DNA from: NIOZ-UU13 sp032250555
Lineage (GTDB): Bacteria > Planctomycetota > Phycisphaerae > Sedimentisphaerales > Anaerobacaceae
Assembly (NCBI GenBank): GCA_032250555.1
Contig: JAVVFI010000167.1
Coordinates: 1-10,958 of the forward strand
Reading direction: 5' to 3'
DNA: 10,958 nucleotides
The notes under the pieces are model-generated. The model was not told the origin of the DNA. It made no database searches and saw only the letters and a program-made list of their open reading frames with translations. How positions within the stretch are numbered: position 1 is the stretch's first letter; each line of letters begins with the position of its first letter. The translations under genes were made by a program, and so were the position numbers. Positions 7,513 through 10,958 of the stretch are shown here, piece after piece.

Positions 7513-9078
7513 ATGAAGACGCGTAAATCAATTTCCGGATGTGCTTGCTGCGGCGTAAGTCGTCGACAATTTCTGGCTGCCGGATGTGCCGCCTGTACTG
7601 GAGCGGTAGGGCTCCTTTCAAAAACCGAACGGCTGAATGCGGCTCAAAATAACAGCAAGATGCGCATTCGTATTATCTATTCTCTGCACGCACCAAAGCA
7701 GCCTGGCCCGGACTGGCCGAATGTGGGATTCGATTTCCGCCCGGTGATGAAACGCATTGATGCGGATTTAGCCGAACAATGCAAAAGCTTCGATTTTATC
7801 TCCTCGATAGCAAACGGCCCGGAACAGGCCCAGAAAATCCTTGAACTGGACAAATCCGCCGCTATTGACGGCTATCTTGTTTACCAGATGAACTGTTGGA
7901 ACCGGGTGGTACAGACAATAGCAGCTTCCGGCAAGCCTGTACTCTACGCTGATTTCCAATATGGCGGTAGTGGCGGTTTCCTTGTTTACACCGCGGCTTT
8001 CCTGAGAAACAACGCACCGAATGTAGGCTTTGTAGCATCCTCACAAATTGATGATTTGGTTGAAGCGGTTAAGTGCTTTGAATTGGTCAAAAAAGGCGGC
8101 ACTACTTCCGACTTCGTAGCAGCGACTAAGCGGGTGAGAACATCGCGAACTCCCGCAGCCGCAAGCATGTCATGTACACCGGATAACCTCAGAACCATCT
8201 CACCGAGAGAGTGTCTTCGTCAGATGAAGGAGTCTAAAATCCTTGAAGTTCGCAATCAGAAATCCGGGCCGGCCGAATCTATCATGGGAATTCCGGTCGA
8301 AAAAGTATCATTCGCGGAAGTCAATGATGCCTGGAAGGCCGCCGACAAAAATCAAGCAAGAGCAATTGTTGACCGTTGGGAAAAGACCGCCTTGCAGGTT
8401 ACTCGTGTCAAGCGTGACACCCTCCAGACTTCAGCAGCCATGTATTTGGGTATGAAGGATGTTTTGAAGAAGCATCGGGCAAACGCAATATCAATCAACT
8501 GCCTTGGCGGTTTTTATGGTGGGCATATCCATGCATACCCATGCCTTGGCTTCCACGAACTAAACAACGAGGGTTTGGTTGGGGCCTGCGAATGCGACTT
8601 AAGGTCCACTTCAACGATGGTGGCAATGACGGCCTTAACACAGGGGCGTCCGGGTTATATTTCCGACCCCGTTATTGACTCCTCCAAGCGGCAGATTATC
8701 TACGCCCATTGTGTGGCATCGAACAGGGCCTTCGGTCCGAAGGGCCAGGCGAATCCATTCCAGATTATGACACACTCCGAAGACCGGCAGGGAGCATCCG
8801 TCCGTTCGATCCTGCCGCTGGGTTATATGACAACTACCGTCGAATTCTCACAAGAACGAAAGGAAGTCCTCTTCCATCAGGGCAAAGCGGTAGAGAATGA
8901 CCCCGACGACCGGGCCTGCCGAACAAAACTCGCCGCCGAGCCGGTCGGTGATATAGAAAAACTCTTCACTATGTGGGATCAATGGGGCTGGCACCGTGTA
9001 ACATATTATGGCGACCTCAAAGAGCCGGTCTTCGCCCTCGCCGACGCTCTCGGCTATAAAGTGGTCGAAGAAGCATAA
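7513..9078 (+). CDS. Tat-exported L-fucose isomerase-like protein (C-terminal isomerase core)
   Basis: A 521-aa protein with a Cys-rich Tat leader: GCACCGVSRRQFLAAGCAAC (residues 9-28, Arg17-Arg18). GGGAGG at 7501-7506 sits 6 nt before the ATG. The mature N-terminal half (about 50-200) has alternating strand/helix character, such as DGYLVYQMN (119-127) and KPVLYADFQYGGSGG (141-155). The C-terminal half resembles the fucose/arabinose isomerase core. GACECD (357-362) through GRPGYISD (378-385) matches the E. coli FucI stretch holding metal ligands Glu337 and Asp361 in order and nearly in spacing, giving Glu360 and Asp385. WGWH (491-494) followed by GD and an ALADALG tail may supply the His corresponding to FucI His528. 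FucI-type enzymes interconvert aldoses and ketoses with Mn2+ in the cytoplasm; export is unusual for this fold. It may be an exported isomerase, another metal-dependent sugar enzyme or a sugar-binding relative. Confidence 0.75.
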   Translation: MKTRKSISGCACCGVSRRQFLAAGCAACTGAVGLLSKTERLNAAQNNSKMRIRIIYSLHAPKQPGPDWPNVGFDFRPVMKRIDADLAEQCKSFDFISSIANGPEQAQKILELDKSAAIDGYLVYQMNCWNRVVQTIAASGKPVLYADFQYGGSGGFLVYTAAFLRNNAPNVGFVASSQIDDLVEAVKCFELVKKGGTTSDFVAATKRVRTSRTPAAASMSCTPDNLRTISPRECLRQMKESKILEVRNQKSGPAESIMGIPVEKVSFAEVNDAWKAADKNQARAIVDRWEKTALQVTRVKRDTLQTSAAMYLGMKDVLKKHRANAISINCLGGFYGGHIHAYPCLGFHELNNEGLVGACECDLRSTSTMVAMTALTQGRPGYISDPVIDSSKRQIIYAHCVASNRAFGPKGQANPFQIMTHSEDRQGASVRSILPLGYMTTTVEFSQERKEVLFHQGKAVENDPDDRACRTKLAAEPVGDIEKLFTMWDQWGWHRVTYYGDLKEPVFALADALGYKVVEEA

Positions 9079-9137
9079 TCCGATCCGCAGAATTAAACAA
9101 CTTCTTTATATGAAGTATTTGAGGAAAGTGTGTGGCT

Positions 9138-9157
9138 TCAGGGAGTATACTCCCTGA
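9138..9157. repeat. 20-bp perfect palindrome upstream of the modular-protein promoter
   Basis: TCAGGGAGTA (9138-9147) is followed directly by its reverse complement (9148-9157). In RNA this would be an 8-bp GC-containing stem with a 4-nt loop, but no T-run follows on either strand, so it is a poor intrinsic terminator. It ends 10 bp before the -35 box at 9168, which fits an operator or activator site better. A weaker hairpin (ACTTC/GAAGT, 9100-9116) lies between it and the isomerase-like stop. Confidence 0.5.
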
Positions 9158-9167
9158 GACATTATCC

Positions 9168-9196
9168 TTGACGCGCAACAGTAAAAATGGTATAAA
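9168..9196 (+). promoter_or_regulatory. Strong sigma70-type promoter candidate for the modular secreted protein
   Basis: TTGACG (9168-9173) and TATAAA (9191-9196) are separated by exactly 17 nt. Transcription would start near 9203, leaving a leader of about 160 nt before ATG 9366. The gene is therefore probably transcribed on its own rather than read through from the isomerase-like gene. Confidence 0.55.
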
Positions 9197-9227
9197 GACG
9201 CTTGTTGCAGTTGGCTTTTTCTCAGTT

Positions 9228-9256
9228 GTACAGCGGGCTTGTTCCTGCCCCTGTAC
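9228..9256 (+). promoter_or_regulatory. Stem-loop in the 5' leader of the modular secreted protein
   Basis: GTACAG (9228-9233) pairs with CTGTAC (9251-9256), and GGGC (9235-9238) with GCCC (9247-9250), with one bulged C and an 8-nt loop. This 10-bp stem lies in the long leader. No T-run follows, so it is more likely to affect translation or RNA stability than to terminate. No riboswitch class is recognised. Confidence 0.35.
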
Positions 9257-9365
9257 TTGCTGTTATCAAAGTATCTTAGATGAGGAGGACCGAGTATCGC
9301 ATCGACAAAGAAAGCTATGTCTTGTTCCTGCTTAAATTTTCCCATTGCTTATAAAGGAGAAAAAA

Positions 9366-10958
9366 ATGATTACTAAAACATTCATGTCACTCGGAACGAT
9401 TATAACCATAATCCTTGTCCCGCTGTTTTCCACGCCTGTCGGCGCACAGACTTATTTCTATGACGACTTCCAGAATCCTGCCGAATCTCAGAGCAAATGG
9501 GAAGTAATCACAGGGGACTGGCAGGTTGCCGATGGTGTATATCACCAGCTCGCCGCCGCTGATCCGTGGCAGGCATCAATGGTCGCCGCCGACCAGTGGA
9601 GCAATGAATGGGAAGAATACACTATTGAATTCAATGTAATGCCGCTTACCGAAGGAGATGCTCCCGTTAATGTGCTCTTCAGAGTCCAGGATCCGGTACC
9701 GGCTGTCTGGGCCGACCGCAACGGGCCGAGTACTCACATGTACAGATGGATAGTAAACGGCTGGACAAATACCGAATCCCGGCCGTATATGTATAACGCC
9801 GGTTCAGCCGTAATGCTGGCTCAGACAGATAACACATTGGAAGTGGGAACATGGCATAACATTAAGTTGGTTGTCACAAAAACAGGTCTTGCCGGCTATG
9901 TGAATGATGTTGAAATGTTTGATGTTCAGCATGCTCAGTGGACTACCGGCAGGGTTGGAATTCAGGCCTACAGCGGCTTGATGGACTTCGACGATTTCAT
10001 CGTATATGGACCAAGCGGCCGTCAAAGTTTACCGATTGCTACCGGCCCGACACCCGCCGAAGGTGAGCTTATCGAAGATACCTGGATAAACATGAGCTGG
10101 AGACCCGGTGATTTTGCCGTCTCCCACGATTTGTACATCGGCACAGATTTCGAAGATGTCAACAACGGCGCCGAAGGGACATTCGCCGGCAGCACGAGCA
10201 GCACTTTTCAGGTCGTTGGCTTTCCCGGCTTCCCCATCCCCGAAGGCCTGCAGCCCGGCACAACCTACTACTGGCGCATTGACGAGGTCAACGATGCCAA
10301 CCCGAATAGCCCGTGGAAAGGTACTATCTGGAGTTTTTCAATTGCCCCTAAAACCGCCTACGAGCCGGTCCCTGCTGATGGTTCTGAGTCTGTAGCTCTG
10401 GATGCCCAGCTTACCTGGACACCGGGCTACGGTTCTAAATTGCATACTGTGTATTTCGGTGAAAGTTTTGATGAAGTTGACAATGCATCAGGTGGACAGT
10501 CTCTGGCCGCCGCCTCTTATACTCCCGGCCCGCTGCGAATGGCCAAGACTTACTACTGGCGTGTCGATGAGTTCGATATTGTAGAAACACACAAAGGCAA
10601 TGTCTGGAGCTTTACCACAGTAGGCGCGGTGGGCAGTCCATCCCCTGCTAATAATGCCGTTGATATAACGCAGACACCGACCCTTACATGGGCGCGAGGA
10701 GTCTATGCTGATTCACATCAGGTCTATTTCGGCGCAGGTGAAGCCTCCCTGGAACTTAAAGCGAGCGGAAACCTTGGCTCCGAAAGCTATGCCCCCGGCC
10801 AGCTCGAATGGAACACCACTTACTACTGGCGTATAGATGAGGCCAATAACGCCAGCGCCGACAGCCCGTGGACAGGCCCCCTCTGGAGCTTCACCACGGC
10901 CAACTTCCTTATCATTGATGATATGGAAAGCTACAATGATATTGACGAAGGCGAGCCC
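9366..10958 (+). CDS. Secreted modular protein: jelly-roll-like domain plus Fn3-like repeats (partial)
   Basis: The frame is open for 531 codons to the window end, so the C-terminus is missing. AAGGAGA lies 5 nt before the ATG. Residues 1-27 are a Sec signal peptide (TIITIILVPLFSTPVGA, cleavage before QTYFYDDF). Residues about 30-215 look like a concanavalin-type or DUF1080-like jelly roll: YDDF near the start, a TGDW strand, GTWHNIKLVV (161-170), YVNDVEMFD (178-186), GRVGIQAYSG (195-204), ending DFDDFIVYG. Then come three Fn3-like units (about 228-326, 334-418 and 424-511), each with YYWR(I/V)DE and a WSF ending. At 515-524 LIIDDMESYN probably opens another module. Such proteins in planctomycetes are large extracellular polysaccharide-binding or -degrading proteins; any catalytic domain would lie beyond the window. 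The function is not proven by what is visible. Confidence 0.75.
   Translation, partial: MITKTFMSLGTIITIILVPLFSTPVGAQTYFYDDFQNPAESQSKWEVITGDWQVADGVYHQLAAADPWQASMVAADQWSNEWEEYTIEFNVMPLTEGDAPVNVLFRVQDPVPAVWADRNGPSTHMYRWIVNGWTNTESRPYMYNAGSAVMLAQTDNTLEVGTWHNIKLVVTKTGLAGYVNDVEMFDVQHAQWTTGRVGIQAYSGLMDFDDFIVYGPSGRQSLPIATGPTPAEGELIEDTWINMSWRPGDFAVSHDLYIGTDFEDVNNGAEGTFAGSTSSTFQVVGFPGFPIPEGLQPGTTYYWRIDEVNDANPNSPWKGTIWSFSIAPKTAYEPVPADGSESVALDAQLTWTPGYGSKLHTVYFGESFDEVDNASGGQSLAAASYTPGPLRMAKTYYWRVDEFDIVETHKGNVWSFTTVGAVGSPSPANNAVDITQTPTLTWARGVYADSHQVYFGAGEASLELKASGNLGSESYAPGQLEWNTTYYWRIDEANNASADSPWTGPLWSFTTANFLIIDDMESYNDIDEGEP
10047..10898 (+). repeat. Three tandem Fn3-like protein repeats
   Basis: Units of roughly 85-99 residues share a P-x-P/P-A-D/N-G/N opening, a strand with Y(I/F)G, then TYYWR(I/V)DE and (I/V/L)WSF. 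The TACTACTGG core occurs at 10266, 10551 and 10821, so spacing is 285 and 270 nt. The units have diverged at DNA level outside these cores, so they are an old domain array, not a recent duplication. Confidence 0.75.

Noticed and set aside
9100..9116. Possible terminator after the isomerase-like gene (ACTTC, 7 nt, GAAGT)
   Set aside because: The stem is only 5 bp and is followed by ATTTGAGG rather than a T-run.
9132..9335. Small plus-strand frame starting with GTG and containing CSCPCTCC
   Set aside because: It has no ribosome binding site, spans the palindrome and promoter candidates, and resembles no known small protein.

Overview
The window looks like a polysaccharide-utilisation locus from a planctomycete, most likely Phycisphaerae/Sedimentisphaerales. 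This is an inference from the secreted S1-type sulfatase, a PQQ-like beta-propeller protein with a 'DDWPTY' start, repeated twin-arginine (Tat) signal peptides, and an end gene with tandem 'YYWRIDE...WSF' repeats leading into an 'IIDDMESYND' motif, a style I associate with that group. No rRNA, tRNA, CRISPR array, transposase or att site is visible.

Layout, left to right: (1) minus strand, a partial PQQ-like beta-propeller protein (1-1230, C-terminus outside the window), preceded in the transcription direction by an SGNH/GDSL-type hydrolase (1380-2624). (2) A 249-bp divergent spacer, then a plus-strand Tat-exported calcineurin-like metallophosphoesterase (2874-3818). (3) Convergent to it, the minus-strand pair sulfatase (5750-7216) then GH120-type beta-xylosidase (3861-5702), 47 nt apart and probably co-transcribed. 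(4) A 296-bp divergent promoter region with good -35/-10 candidates on both strands and a 12-bp perfect palindrome. (5) Plus strand, a Tat-exported protein with the C-terminal core of L-fucose isomerase (7513-9078). (6) A 287-bp spacer with a 20-bp perfect palindrome, a strong promoter candidate and a leader hairpin. (7) A partial secreted modular protein (9366 to the window end) with a jelly-roll-like domain and three Fn3-like repeats.

Functional reading (inference): all seven products carry export signals, four of them Tat-type. The sulfatase and beta-xylosidase would strip sulfate and xylose from a sulfated, xylose-containing (probably algal) polysaccharide, and the SGNH protein may remove acyl groups. 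The most unusual member is the exported isomerase-like protein: its fold normally belongs to cytoplasmic sugar metabolism, yet the predicted metal ligands are kept behind a Cys-rich Tat leader. The SGNH protein is also odd because two usual Asp positions are Asn.
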